From: Pseudomonas multiresinivorans
GTDB lineage: Bacteria > Pseudomonadota > Gammaproteobacteria > Pseudomonadales > Pseudomonadaceae
Assembly: GCF_012971725.1 (NCBI RefSeq)
Contig: NZ_CP048833.1
Location: forward strand, 6,014,001 to 6,078,000
Length of the DNA: 64,000 nucleotides
Direction: 5' to 3'
This document shows, in pieces, positions 43,863-52,940 of the stretch. The notes under the pieces were generated by a model that did no database searches, was not told where the DNA came from, and saw only the letters and a program-made list of their open reading frames with translations. Position 1 is the first letter of the stretch, and each line of letters starts with the position of its first letter. Made by a program: the position numbers and the translations under genes.

Positions 43863-45161
43863 ATGTCCCATCGTATCGTGATCGTCGGCGGCGGCGCCGG
43901 CGGGCTGGAGCTCGCGACCCGTCTCGGCCGCACCCTGGGTAAAAAGGGCAAGGCGCGCATTACGCTCGTCGATGCCAACCTCACCCACATCTGGAAACCC
44001 CTGCTGCACGAAGTCGCCGCTGGCTCGCTCAACTCTTCCGAGGATGAGCTGAACTACGTCGCCCAGGCGAAATGGAACCACTTCGAATTCCAGCTCGGCC
44101 GCCTCGATGGCCTGGACCGCGCAAGCAAGCGCATTCAGCTCGCTGCCACGCTCGATGAGCAGGGCGAGGAGCTGGTGCCAGCGCGCAGCCTGGAGTACGA
44201 CACGCTTGTCCTGTCCATCGGCAGCACCACCAATGACTTCGGCACCACAGGCGCCGCGGACCACTGCATCTTCCTCGACACCCGCGAGCAGGCCGAGCGC
44301 TTCCACAAGCAGTTGCTCACTCATTACCTGCGCGCCCACGCCGGGCAGGACAAGGACGATCAGATCAGCGTCGCCATCGTTGGCGCCGGTGCCACCGGGG
44401 TCGAGCTCTCGGCTGAACTGCACCATGCAGCGCAGGAGCTGGCGGCCTACGGGCTGACCGGCATCCAGCCGCAGAACATGCGTATCACCCTGATCGAGGC
44501 CGGCCCGCGTGTGCTGCCGGCGCTGCCCGAGCGCATCAGCCAACCGGTGCACCAGACGCTGGAGAAACTCGGCGTGCGTGTGGCCACCGGTTCGGCGGTG
44601 CAGGAAGTGACGGCTGACGGCCTGCGCACGGCAGCAGGCGAGTTCATTCCGGCAAGCCTGAAAGTCTGGGCGGCGGGCATTCGCGCGCCGAGCCTGCTCA
44701 AGGAAATCGACGGCCTGGAGACCAACCGCATCAACCAGCTGGTGGTGCGCTCCACTCTGCAGACCACCCGCGACGACAACATCTTCGCCTTCGGTGACTG
44801 CGCCGCTTGCCCGATGGGCGATGGGAGCGAACGCACCGTGCCGCCGCGCGCCCAGGCCGCTCACCAGCAGGCTTCGCTGCTGGCCAAGGCGCTGGTCGCG
44901 AAGCTGGATGGCAAGCCGCTGCCGGAGTACCGCTACACCGACTACGGCTCGCTGATCTCGCTGTCGCGCTTCAGCGCTGTCGGCAATCTGATGGGCAACC
45001 TCATGGGCAGCGTGAAGCTGGAGGGCTGGCTGGCGCGGATGTTCTATGTATCGCTGTACCGCATGCACCAGATGGCGCTCTACGGACCGTTCCGCACGGC
45101 GTTGTTGATGATTGCGGATCGGATCGGGCGCAGTACCGAGCCCAGGTTGAAGTTGCATTGA
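43863..45161 (+). CDS. ndh: type II NADH dehydrogenase
   Basis: Non-proton-pumping NADH:quinone oxidoreductase of 432 residues, peripheral on the inner membrane. FAD-binding GGGAGGLELATRLG at the N-terminus, NADH-binding GAGATGVELSAEL in the middle and the second FAD motif NIFAFGDCAACP are all present. The C-terminal amphipathic region should anchor it to the membrane. It feeds electrons to quinol oxidases such as the bo3 enzyme encoded nearby. Confidence 0.93.
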   Translation: MSHRIVIVGGGAGGLELATRLGRTLGKKGKARITLVDANLTHIWKPLLHEVAAGSLNSSEDELNYVAQAKWNHFEFQLGRLDGLDRASKRIQLAATLDEQGEELVPARSLEYDTLVLSIGSTTNDFGTTGAADHCIFLDTREQAERFHKQLLTHYLRAHAGQDKDDQISVAIVGAGATGVELSAELHHAAQELAAYGLTGIQPQNMRITLIEAGPRVLPALPERISQPVHQTLEKLGVRVATGSAVQEVTADGLRTAAGEFIPASLKVWAAGIRAPSLLKEIDGLETNRINQLVVRSTLQTTRDDNIFAFGDCAACPMGDGSERTVPPRAQAAHQQASLLAKALVAKLDGKPLPEYRYTDYGSLISLSRFSAVGNLMGNLMGSVKLEGWLARMFYVSLYRMHQMALYGPFRTALLMIADRIGRSTEPRLKLH

Positions 45162-45171
45162 TCGGATAGCG

Positions 45172-45195
45172 ATCGGGGACGGAGTCCACTCCTAC
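45172..45195. repeat. solo REP (family B)
   Basis: ATCGGGGACGGAGTCCACTCCTAC is represented here as a single, slightly degenerate arm of the family B element seen at 18593-18686. It starts 10 bases after the ndh stop. Confidence 0.7.
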
Positions 45196-45206
45196 AAGGT
45201 CAAAAG

Positions 45207-45325
45207 CCCCTCACCCTAACCCTCTCCCGCAAGCGGGAGAGGGGACCGTTCTGAGCAGGATGAAACCATTGCGTCAGCCGGCACGATCTGCCCCCTCTCC
45301 CCTTGGGAGAGGGCTGGGGTGAGGG
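45207..45325. repeat. REPIN-like element (family C)
   Basis: Outer inverted arms CCCTCACCCTAACCCTCTCC and GGAGAGGGCTGGGGTGAGGG, each with an inner palindrome (CTCTCCCGC/GCGGGAGAG). This is a third REP class, unrelated in sequence to families A and B. Confidence 0.8.
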
Positions 45326-45384
45326 AAGCGCAGGCATGGACTCTCAAAGAGAAGACAGTTGCTCCTACGGGAGCCGATCCCCCT

Positions 45385-45459
45385 GTAGCGAGCCTGCACG
45401 CGAACGCTCTTCCCGGCAGTTCCGGTGCTCAGGCGGTTCGCGAGCAAGCTCGCTCCTAC
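45385..45459. repeat. REPIN (family A, decayed left arm)
   Basis: The right arm CGAGCAAGCTCGCTCCTAC is intact; the left arm GTAGCGAGCCTGCACGCGAAC carries several changes. A further fragment, GCTCCTAC, lies at 45361-45368. Confidence 0.75.
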
Positions 45460-45494
45460 AAAAGCACCATCGCCAAGCTGATATGTCAGGCACA

Positions 45495-45522
45495 AAAAAG
45501 CCGCCCCGAGGGGCGGCTTTTT
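45495..45522 (-). terminator. terminator of cyoABCDE
   Basis: GCCGCCC-CGAG-GGGCGGC with A and T tracts on both sides, just downstream of the cyoE stop. The shape allows use from both strands. Confidence 0.85.
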
Positions 45523-45540
45523 CGTTGCAGCAGAGCAGCC

Positions 45541-46428
45541 TTACAGCGCCGCCAGCATCGACTGGGCCGGGATGGCCTGGAAGTCGATGGACATCATCAG
45601 GCTCAGCACGCTGATCGCGATGATGGAGAAGGCGAACAACTGGCGGGCCCAGCGGCGATCGTCTTCGGCACTGAAGCCTTTGACCGCGATGAACAGCCAC
45701 CAGGCGCTGACCGCCAGCGCCACTACCAGGTAACCGTAGCCGGCGAAGCCGGTCACGGTCAGCAGCAGAGTCGCCAGGCCAAAGGCCACGACGTAGTACA
45801 GGATCTGCTTCTTGGTCGCGTCGATGCCCCGCTCCACCGGCAGCACGGGAATCCCGGCGGCGCGGTAGTCGTTGAGGCGGAAGATCGCGATGGCGTAGCT
45901 GTGCGGCATCTGCCAGAGGCAGAAGATCAGCAGCAGCACCGCCGCGCCCATGTCGAAGTGACCGCTGGCGGCGCAGTAGCCCACCACTGGCGGCATGGCT
46001 CCGGAGAGACTGCCGACCAGCGTGCCGTAGACCGAGGCGCGCTTGAGCCAGAGGCTGTAGAGCACGACGTAGACGAAGAAGCCGAACGCAGCGAGCAGGG
46101 TCGCCTGCACGTTGGTCTTCCACGCAAGCAGGCCGAAGCCCGCCGCGCCGAGAACCACGCCGTGGGCCAGGGCGGCCTTCAGCGAGATCTGCCCGGTCAC
46201 GGTGACGCGGCTGCGGGTACGCTCCATGAAGCGATCGATGTCGCGGTCGATGCAGTTGTTGAACACACAACCGCTGGCAACGACCAGGGACAGGCCGATC
46301 ACGGTGGCCAGCAGCAGCATCGGGTCAACGCTGCCGCGAGCGGCGAGGAAATATCCCCCCGCCACCGCGATCAGGTTTCCGAAGATGATGCCCGGCTTGG
46401 CGACCAGGAGATAACGCTTGAGTTTCAC
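45541..46428 (-). CDS. cyoE: heme O synthase (protoheme IX farnesyltransferase)
   Basis: Inner-membrane UbiA-family prenyltransferase of 295 residues that converts heme B to heme O for the bo3 oxidase. The family motif NCIDRDIDRFMERTRSRV carries the Asp-rich substrate site. The GTG at 46428 begins the expected VKLKRYLLVAKPGI; GAGGG lies 8 bases upstream. Last gene of cyoABCDE. Confidence 0.94.
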   Translation of the reverse strand: MKLKRYLLVAKPGIIFGNLIAVAGGYFLAARGSVDPMLLLATVIGLSLVVASGCVFNNCIDRDIDRFMERTRSRVTVTGQISLKAALAHGVVLGAAGFGLLAWKTNVQATLLAAFGFFVYVVLYSLWLKRASVYGTLVGSLSGAMPPVVGYCAASGHFDMGAAVLLLIFCLWQMPHSYAIAIFRLNDYRAAGIPVLPVERGIDATKKQILYYVVAFGLATLLLTVTGFAGYGYLVVALAVSAWWLFIAVKGFSAEDDRRWARQLFAFSIIAISVLSLMMSIDFQAIPAQSMLAAL

Positions 46429-46439
46429 GGCATCGGCCC

Positions 46440-46805
46440 TCAGGGCATCGGCATCATCAGGGTGTCTGCGGTGTAGATGATCCACAGCGACAGACCGACC
46501 ACCAGCAGGATGATGATGGCGGTGAAGATGAATGCCATGACGTTCCAGCGACCTTCCGAGGAGAAGTTCATGTGCAGGAAGCAGATCAGGTGCACGACGA
46601 CCTGGACCAGGCCCAGGATCACCATGGTCAGCAGGGTGGCGTGACGCGAGAAGCCACCGTCGATGACCATGTAGAACGGGATCGCGGTGAGGATCACCGA
46701 GAGCACGAAGCCAATGGCGTACGAGCCCAGGCTGCCGTGGCCAGCACCGTGGGAATCGTGGCCGTGGGCGCCGTGGGAGTCGTGATGATGTGCAGCAGCG
46801 GACAT
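46440..46805 (-). CDS. cyoD: cytochrome bo3 oxidase subunit IV
   Basis: A 121-residue subunit with three hydrophobic helices and an unusual His-rich N-terminus (HHHDSHGAHGHDSHGAGHG). ATG 46805 overlaps the cyoC stop by one base. It supports assembly of the CuB site in subunit I. Confidence 0.92.
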   Translation of the reverse strand: MSAAAHHHDSHGAHGHDSHGAGHGSLGSYAIGFVLSVILTAIPFYMVIDGGFSRHATLLTMVILGLVQVVVHLICFLHMNFSSEGRWNVMAFIFTAIIILLVVGLSLWIIYTADTLMMPMP

Positions 46806-47434
46806 TACAGAGCCCCCATCAGGTAGACGACGGTGAAGACGCAGATCCAGACGATGTCCAGGAAGTGCCAGAACAGGCTCAAGCACATCATGCGGGTGTT
46901 GTTCTGCGCGGTCAGGCCACGGGTGCCAATCTGCGCCATCAGCACCAGCATCCACAGCAGGCCTGCGGATACGTGCAGGCCGTGCATGCCGACCAGGGTG
47001 AAGAAGGACGACAGGAAGGCGCTGCGGCTCGGGCCGAAGCCTTCGACGATCAGGTGATGGAACTCGTTGAGTTCCATGCCGATGAACGCGGCGCCGCACA
47101 GGAAGGTCACGCCCAGCCAGGCGATGGCCTTGCCCTTGGCACCCTTGTGCGCGGCCAGCATGGCCAGGCCGTAGGTGCAGGAGGAGATCAGCAGGATCGC
47201 GGTTTCGACGGCCACGTAGGGCAGTTCGAAGATGTCCTTGCCGCTCGGGCCGCCGGCCGTGTGGTTGACCAGCACGGCGTAGGTGGCGAAGACGCTCGCG
47301 AACAGGATGCAGTCGGTCATCAGGTACAGCCAGAAGCCGAATACCGTCATGCCGCCGCTGTCGTGGGCGTGGTCATGGTCGTGCGCCGCTTCGTGCGTAT
47401 CGACCAGGTGTTGATTCAGTACTGCCGTCGACAT
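46805..47434 (-). CDS. cyoC: cytochrome bo3 oxidase subunit III
   Basis: A 209-residue inner-membrane protein of the heme-copper oxidase subunit III family with five helices. The N-terminal tail is His/Asp-rich (HEAAHDHDHAHDSGG). It starts 4 bases after the cyoB stop. Confidence 0.94.
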   Translation of the reverse strand: MSTAVLNQHLVDTHEAAHDHDHAHDSGGMTVFGFWLYLMTDCILFASVFATYAVLVNHTAGGPSGKDIFELPYVAVETAILLISSCTYGLAMLAAHKGAKGKAIAWLGVTFLCGAAFIGMELNEFHHLIVEGFGPSRSAFLSSFFTLVGMHGLHVSAGLLWMLVLMAQIGTRGLTAQNNTRMMCLSLFWHFLDIVWICVFTVVYLMGAL

Positions 47435-47438
47435 GGTT

Positions 47439-49421
47439 TTATACCTGCTGCGCGGTGGCGAGTTTCTGGAAGTTGGCGTTCTCGATGCGCTCGATCTCAT
47501 CCGGCTGGACGTAGTAGTCCACGTCGGTGATGTAGCTGCGCACGATGACCGAGGCGATCATGCCGACGAAACCAACACCCACCAGCCACCAGATGTGCCA
47601 GATGGCGGCGAAGCCGAAGAGGAAGGCGAACACGGCGATGGAGAAGCCAGCGGCGGTGTTCTTCGGCATGTGGATCGGCGCGTAGGCCGGCAGCTTGCGG
47701 TACGCGGTACCGGTCTGCTTCATGTCGTGGAACGCGTCGATGTCGTTGACCTTCGGCAGTTCGGCGAAGTTGTAGTACGGCGGCGGCGAGGAAGTGGACC
47801 ATTCCAGGGTACGGCCACCCCACGGGTCGCCAGTCAGGTCGGCCAGTTGCTCGCGGTTCTTGATCGACACCAGCAGCTGGATCAGCTGGCAGGCGATGCC
47901 GAGGAAGATCAGCACGGCGCCGAAGAACGCCACGACCAGGTACGGCTTCCACATCGGGTTGTCGTAGTGGTTCAGGCGACGGGTCATGCCCATGAAGCCG
48001 AGGATGTACAGCGGCATGAAGGCCATGTAGAAGCCGACCAGCCAGCACCAGAAGGAGCGCTTGCCCCACTTCTCGTCCAGCTTGAAGCCGAAGGCTTTCG
48101 GGAACCAGAAGACGAAGCCGGCCAGGTAGCCGAACACCGCACCACCGATGATGGTGTTGTGGAAGTGGGCGATCAGGAACAGGCTGTTGTGCAGCAGGTA
48201 GTCAGCGCCCGGGATGGCCAGCAGAACGCCGGTCATGCCACCGATGGTGAAGGTGACGATGAAGCCCAGGGTCCACAGGATCGGGGTGTCGAAGCGCAGG
48301 CGGCCACGGTAGATGGTGAACAGCCAGTTGAACAGCTTCACCCCGGTCGGGATGGAGATCAGCATGGTCGCAACGCCGAAGAAGCCGTTGACGTCGCCGC
48401 CCGAACCCATGGTGAAGAAGTGGTGCAGCCAGACGGTGAAGCCGAGGAAGGTGATCGCGGCGCTCGCCCACACCATCGAGGTGTAGCCGAACATCTTCTT
48501 GCCAGCGAAAGTCGCGGTGACTTCGGAGAAGATACCGAAAGCCGGCAGGATCAGGATGTACACCTCAGGATGGCCCCAGGCCCAGAAGAGGTTGATGTAC
48601 ATCATGGCGTTGCCGCCCAGCTCGTTGGTGAAGAAGTGCATGTCGAAGTAGCGGTCCAGCGACAGCAGGCCCAGGGCCGCGGTCAGGATCGGGAACGACG
48701 CAACGATCAGGATGTTGGCGAAGGTGCAGGTCCAGGTGAAGATCGGCATCTGCATCAGCTTCATGCCGGGGGTACGCATCTTGAACACGGTCACCAGGAA
48801 GTTGATGCCGGTGAGCAAGGTACCCATACCCGATATCTGTAGCGCCCAGATGTAGTAGTCCACACCCACGCCCGGGCTGTAGGCCAGCTCGGACAGCGGC
48901 GGGTAGGCGACCCAGCCGGTACGGGCGAATTCACCCAGGCCCAGCGAGACGTTCACCAGCATGGCGCTGACGACCAGCAGCCAGAAGCTCAGGGAGTTCA
49001 GGAAGGGGAACGCCACGTCGCGCGCGCCGATCTGCAGCGGCACGGCCAGGTTCATCAGGCCGGTCATGAAGGGCATGGCCATGAAGATGATCATGATCAC
49101 GCCGTGAGCGGTGAAGATCTGGTCGTAATGTTCCGGCGGCAGGTAGCCGTGGTTGGCGCCTTCAGCCAGGGCGAGCTGGCCGCGCATCATGATGGCGTCG
49201 GCGAAGCCGCGCAGCAGCATGATCAGGGCGACGATGATGTACATCACGCCGATTTTCTTGTGGTCGATGGACGTCAGCCATTCGGTCCACAGGTAAGTCC
49301 ACTTGCGGTAGTAAGTGATCGCGCCGAACACACCGAGGCCCGCCAGGGCGACGACAGCCAGCGTGATGACGATGATCGGCTCGTGATACGGCACGGCCGA
49401 CAGTGTCAGTTTCCCGAACAT
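47439..49421 (-). CDS. cyoB: cytochrome bo3 oxidase subunit I
   Basis: Catalytic subunit of the quinol oxidase, 660 residues and about 15 helices, carrying low-spin heme b, heme o3 and CuB. Histidine ligands are visible in FTAHGVIMIIF, WAWGHPEVYILILP, VWLHHFFTMG and FLIAHFHNTIIGG. It reduces O2 with ubiquinol and pumps protons. Confidence 0.97.
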   Translation of the reverse strand: MFGKLTLSAVPYHEPIIVITLAVVALAGLGVFGAITYYRKWTYLWTEWLTSIDHKKIGVMYIIVALIMLLRGFADAIMMRGQLALAEGANHGYLPPEHYDQIFTAHGVIMIIFMAMPFMTGLMNLAVPLQIGARDVAFPFLNSLSFWLLVVSAMLVNVSLGLGEFARTGWVAYPPLSELAYSPGVGVDYYIWALQISGMGTLLTGINFLVTVFKMRTPGMKLMQMPIFTWTCTFANILIVASFPILTAALGLLSLDRYFDMHFFTNELGGNAMMYINLFWAWGHPEVYILILPAFGIFSEVTATFAGKKMFGYTSMVWASAAITFLGFTVWLHHFFTMGSGGDVNGFFGVATMLISIPTGVKLFNWLFTIYRGRLRFDTPILWTLGFIVTFTIGGMTGVLLAIPGADYLLHNSLFLIAHFHNTIIGGAVFGYLAGFVFWFPKAFGFKLDEKWGKRSFWCWLVGFYMAFMPLYILGFMGMTRRLNHYDNPMWKPYLVVAFFGAVLIFLGIACQLIQLLVSIKNREQLADLTGDPWGGRTLEWSTSSPPPYYNFAELPKVNDIDAFHDMKQTGTAYRKLPAYAPIHMPKNTAAGFSIAVFAFLFGFAAIWHIWWLVGVGFVGMIASVIVRSYITDVDYYVQPDEIERIENANFQKLATAQQV

Positions 49422-49427
49422 CTGCGG

Positions 49428-50420
49428 TTACTCCTGGCTCGGATTCATTTGCATGCCAGGCATGCCTTGCATGTTGCTCATGTCGTGGCCCGCCATGGCG
49501 GCCTCTTCATGCGCTTCGCCGTGTTCGCCCTTCTCGGCCTGTTCTTTGGCCTCGTGCGCCTTGGCCATTGCGTGGCCGGCGTGTTCCCACTTGTTCAGCA
49601 CGTGGGAGAACAGCTCGGGGCTGACGGTTGCGAAGTAGGTCGCCGGGACGTTCTCGGTCGGCTTCACCAGCTCCGGGTACTGATCCAGGTTCAGGGTCTG
49701 CTGCGAGGCCTTGACCTTCGCAACCCAATCCTGGAAACCCTGCTCGGAGGTGGAGATGGCCTTGAACTTCATGCCCGAGAAACCGCCGCCGCTGTAGTTC
49801 GCGGAGATGCCGTCGAACACACCTTCTTCATTGGCGATCAGGTGCAGCTTGGTGAGCATCCCGGCCATGGAGTAGATCTGGCTGCCCAGCTGCGGGATGA
49901 AGAACGAGTTCATCACCGAATCCGAGGTGATCTGGAAGTTCACCGGGGTGTCTTTCGGGAAGGCGATTTCGTTGACGGTGGCGATGCCCTGTTCCGGGTA
50001 GATGAACAGCCACTTCCAGTCCAGCGAGATGGCCTGGATGGTCACCGGCTTGACCTCGGAGTCCAGCGGACGGTACGGGTCCAGCTTGTGGGTGCTTTCC
50101 CAGGTGATCCAGCCGAGCACGGCGATGATCACGCAGGGAACCAGCCATACCACCAGCTCGATTTTGGTCGAGTGAGACCAGTCCGGCATGTAGGTGGCCT
50201 TGGTGTTCGAAGCCCGGTATTTCCAGGCGAACCCGAAGGTCATCAGGATGACCGGCACCACCACGATCAGCATCAGCAGGGTTGCCGTGATGATCAGGGA
50301 CTTCTCGTCAGCGCCGACCTGCCCTTTCGGGTCGAACAGCGCCATGTTGCAACCACCGAGCATCAGCATCGGCAGCCACGCCAGTCTCTTCAAAATTCCT
50401 GTGTACTGCTCTTTTTTCAT
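49428..50420 (-). CDS. cyoA: cytochrome bo3 oxidase subunit II
   Basis: Lipoprotein subunit II of the bo3 quinol oxidase, 330 residues. The signal peptide ends in the lipobox LGGC (C24), followed by two helices and a periplasmic cupredoxin-like domain. The C-terminus is Glu/His/Met-rich (HGEAHEEAAMAGHDMSNMQG), an extension that may bind metal. First gene of the operon, with a very long upstream region. Confidence 0.95.
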   Translation of the reverse strand: MKKEQYTGILKRLAWLPMLMLGGCNMALFDPKGQVGADEKSLIITATLLMLIVVVPVILMTFGFAWKYRASNTKATYMPDWSHSTKIELVVWLVPCVIIAVLGWITWESTHKLDPYRPLDSEVKPVTIQAISLDWKWLFIYPEQGIATVNEIAFPKDTPVNFQITSDSVMNSFFIPQLGSQIYSMAGMLTKLHLIANEEGVFDGISANYSGGGFSGMKFKAISTSEQGFQDWVAKVKASQQTLNLDQYPELVKPTENVPATYFATVSPELFSHVLNKWEHAGHAMAKAHEAKEQAEKGEHGEAHEEAAMAGHDMSNMQGMPGMQMNPSQE

Positions 50421-51303
50421 CTTGCGGCCTTAGTGGATGAAAATCGCTTCACCGCCCACGAGTCTTCGCCATGTACTGCTCGACGACTCGTTACCCGCGA
50501 CTTTTCCAAGCCGCCTGCCAGGGCTGTCATGGATTCACGAACGCGGCCGCACGGATTCCAGGCAAAGGGAGGTCGCCCGGTCTTCGCGATGCGAAACCGA
50601 TTTCGTCAGCTGATTCGTTCCGTGAGTATTCAGCGTGTGGTGTCTGGACTGGCGGCTTGTTGAAGCACGCGCGTCGCACACCGATTGCACGAGCGGATTG
50701 CCCGACTCGTCAGATGACAGGAGCCCACCGATGGCAGCCCCCTGTTGTTATGCCGCTGCACCGAAGGGTGAACACTGACAATGACTTGCGTCAGTGCGAC
50801 TCAGCGATTTGGGGGTAGGAAATGGACGGCGGGTATTACAAAGCATTTCAGAAACGCCTTTCAAGGCCCCAGCCCCCCATTTTTAACAAGATATTTTCTC
50901 AAACCAGGAAACAGTCCGAAGCGTTCCCTGCTCGACCCGACGGTCGAACAGAGCCGTCCAGCTCCCTGCCAGGAGATGTTATCCACATCCCTCAAAAGGG
51001 CTGCAAAGGCCGGAACAAAGGGGCTGCAGGACAAAGGAAATTACCGCGAGAGGGCCGTGCGCACGTTCGCACAACGCCCGGATCAATGTTGCGCTCACGG
51101 TTATTTTCGAGGGGGTGAAGGGGGCATTTCGCGTTGCGACATATCGCCGCATCGGAGCGATTTGCTGCGCTCAATCAATGCAGGTTGTTTCCGGATGAGC
51201 CCTGTCCGGAGCTCATTTTTCTCCCGCCAGCGAGCGCGACATGAGCAGGTCGATGACCTTGCACGAGCGTGCTCCACAGCTGGCGAACAGAGGTGTCAGC
51301 GAA
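50421..51303. other. long non-coding region upstream of cyoA
   Basis: About 880 bases with no convincing gene. The short open frames here lack ribosome sites and family motifs. The region is less GC-rich near 50830-51010. It contains the candidate cyoA promoter at 50835-50864; otherwise I see nothing defined. Confidence 0.6.
50835..50864 (-). promoter_or_regulatory. candidate cyoABCDE promoter
   Basis: On the minus strand TTGAAA (50859-50864), an 18-base spacer and TGTAAT (50835-50840), each one mismatch from the sigma-70 consensus. It lies about 415 bases upstream of cyoA, which would give a long 5' leader. Confidence 0.35.
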
Positions 51304-51341
51304 ACCACTGGCGGCGGCCGACAAGGCTCGCCGCCAGTGGT
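51304..51341 (-). terminator. strong hairpin after TolC-family gene
   Basis: A perfect 13-bp stem, ACCACTGGCGGCG / CGCCGCCAGTGGT, with a 12-nt loop, 24 bases beyond the stop of the outer-membrane protein gene. The T-tract is weak. It probably ends the secretion operon. Confidence 0.55.
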
Positions 51342-51364
51342 CGAAGACGCAGGCACTCGGGCAA

Positions 51365-52936
51365 TCAACGTTGCGTGGCCGGGCGCTCGCCATCTACCGC
51401 CAGCCACGCCAGCAGGCCACTGGCTTCCGAACGGATCTGCAGGTCGGCCGACTTGCTGGCGTAGAAGTTATCGATGGCCTGGACCTGCCCCGAGTAGTAG
51501 TCGTTCTCGGCGATCAGCACATCCAGCAGGGTGCGCTTGCCCAGGTGATACCACTGGTCATAGAACATTTTGCGCACGCCATCGGACTCTTTCAGCAGGG
51601 AGTCGAATTCCGAGATTCGAGTAACCGCAAGATCGCGTTGTTCGGCCAGATTGCGAATCTGGTACTCCGCCTCACGGCGCGCCGTTTCCATGCGTTGCTC
51701 GGCTGCATCGGCACGCTGGTAGGCGGCACGCTGTGCAGCTCTGCCCGCGCCACCCTGGAACGCGTTCCACTGTACGGCCAGGCCGGTCGACCAGGGTTCA
51801 TTGTTGCTGAACACGTCATTCCCGGTGTTTCGACCGACCACCCAGTTGAGCGCCGGAAGCTGCGATGACTTGACGGACTCGGCGTTGGCGCGAGCGGCAT
51901 CCATTTCCCAGCGAGACTGCTGGATGGCCGGGCTTTCCTGCATATCCTTGAGGGCCTTGTCGAGGTTCATCGGGGTCCACTCCCATTTCACGCTGGCAGG
52001 TACCTCGACGTCTTCGCTGACCAGTTTGGCCAAGCTGGTTTTCACCTGCTGCAGCTTGGCCTGCACGTTGGCGCGAGCGGTCTCTGCCTGCAGCAGGCGG
52101 GAACGCGCCTGCACCACTTCGCTGCGCCGCCCCGGGTCGACCTGGGAAATCTGCGACAGCATGTCCACCAGCTCGCGCATACGCGCCACGTACTGGTCGG
52201 TGACACTCAGGGCTTCCTGCTGGTGGCTGAGTTCCAGCAACGAGGCAACGGTGTTGTAGGCGACGGTTACCCGTGCCTGCTCCATCGCCTGCTCCTGGGC
52301 GTTCGCGGTCTTGTTGCGGCTATCGATGGTGTTGCGGATGGCGCCGAAGTCGTAGACCGGCGTCACCACCTGTACCGAGGACCCCGATCCATCACCGTCA
52401 CCGTCTTCTTTCTTGGTCCGATAGGTCGGCGAGTTCAGCCCCAGTTGCACCTGCGGCCAACGCGCGCCCTTCGCCTGGTCAACGTCGCTTTGAGCGGCGC
52501 CCAGCGAGGCGGAAGCCTGCTTCATTTCCGGGCTGATGCTCAGCGCGGTACCCACCATGTTGCGGATGTACTCCAGGGTGGAGAGCTGCAGATCGGCGCC
52601 CACCGCCGAGGTACCGGCGAGGCCTGTCGCCTGGCGTGGATTGCTCGCCAGCGAGGCTGGCAGCGACAGGTCCAGCGTACTGGCGGCAAAGGTTTTCCTG
52701 TCGACCGGGGCCGGCGCCTTGGCACCGCTGCCAATAGGCTTCACCACAGCAGGCTGATTGACGGAGCTCGCAGTGGCAGCAGGTTTGGACTGGAAGCTCA
52801 GCAGCTCCGAGTCATCGTCCGCGGCGAGTGCCACAGGAGCGGCAACGGCAGAGAGCGAAGCCAGGGCAACGGCCAGGGCCGAGCCGCTGAGCCACGACCG
52901 TTTCCGGTCGGATTTCGAGGGTTTGTACGGTTTCAT
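51365..52936 (-). CDS. TolC-family outer membrane protein of type I secretion
   Basis: A 523-residue outer-membrane channel with a signal peptide (cleavage near APVALAA, residue ~38), an unusual Ser/Pro/Ala-rich stretch, then the two TolC repeats of coiled-coil and beta-strand. It resembles LapE/AggA-type partners of adhesin exporters. It starts 4 bases after the HlyD gene stop. With the ABC and HlyD proteins it should form the trans-envelope channel for the giant adhesin. Confidence 0.9.
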   Translation of the reverse strand: MKPYKPSKSDRKRSWLSGSALAVALASLSAVAAPVALAADDDSELLSFQSKPAATASSVNQPAVVKPIGSGAKAPAPVDRKTFAASTLDLSLPASLASNPRQATGLAGTSAVGADLQLSTLEYIRNMVGTALSISPEMKQASASLGAAQSDVDQAKGARWPQVQLGLNSPTYRTKKEDGDGDGSGSSVQVVTPVYDFGAIRNTIDSRNKTANAQEQAMEQARVTVAYNTVASLLELSHQQEALSVTDQYVARMRELVDMLSQISQVDPGRRSEVVQARSRLLQAETARANVQAKLQQVKTSLAKLVSEDVEVPASVKWEWTPMNLDKALKDMQESPAIQQSRWEMDAARANAESVKSSQLPALNWVVGRNTGNDVFSNNEPWSTGLAVQWNAFQGGAGRAAQRAAYQRADAAEQRMETARREAEYQIRNLAEQRDLAVTRISEFDSLLKESDGVRKMFYDQWYHLGKRTLLDVLIAENDYYSGQVQAIDNFYASKSADLQIRSEASGLLAWLAVDGERPATQR

Positions 52937-52940
52937 TTCA

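Noticed and set aside
50781..51464. Possible gene upstream of cyoA (227 residues, plus strand)
   Set aside because: It crosses the hairpin at 51304-51341 and the end of the TolC-family gene, lacks a ribosome site, and its composition looks random.
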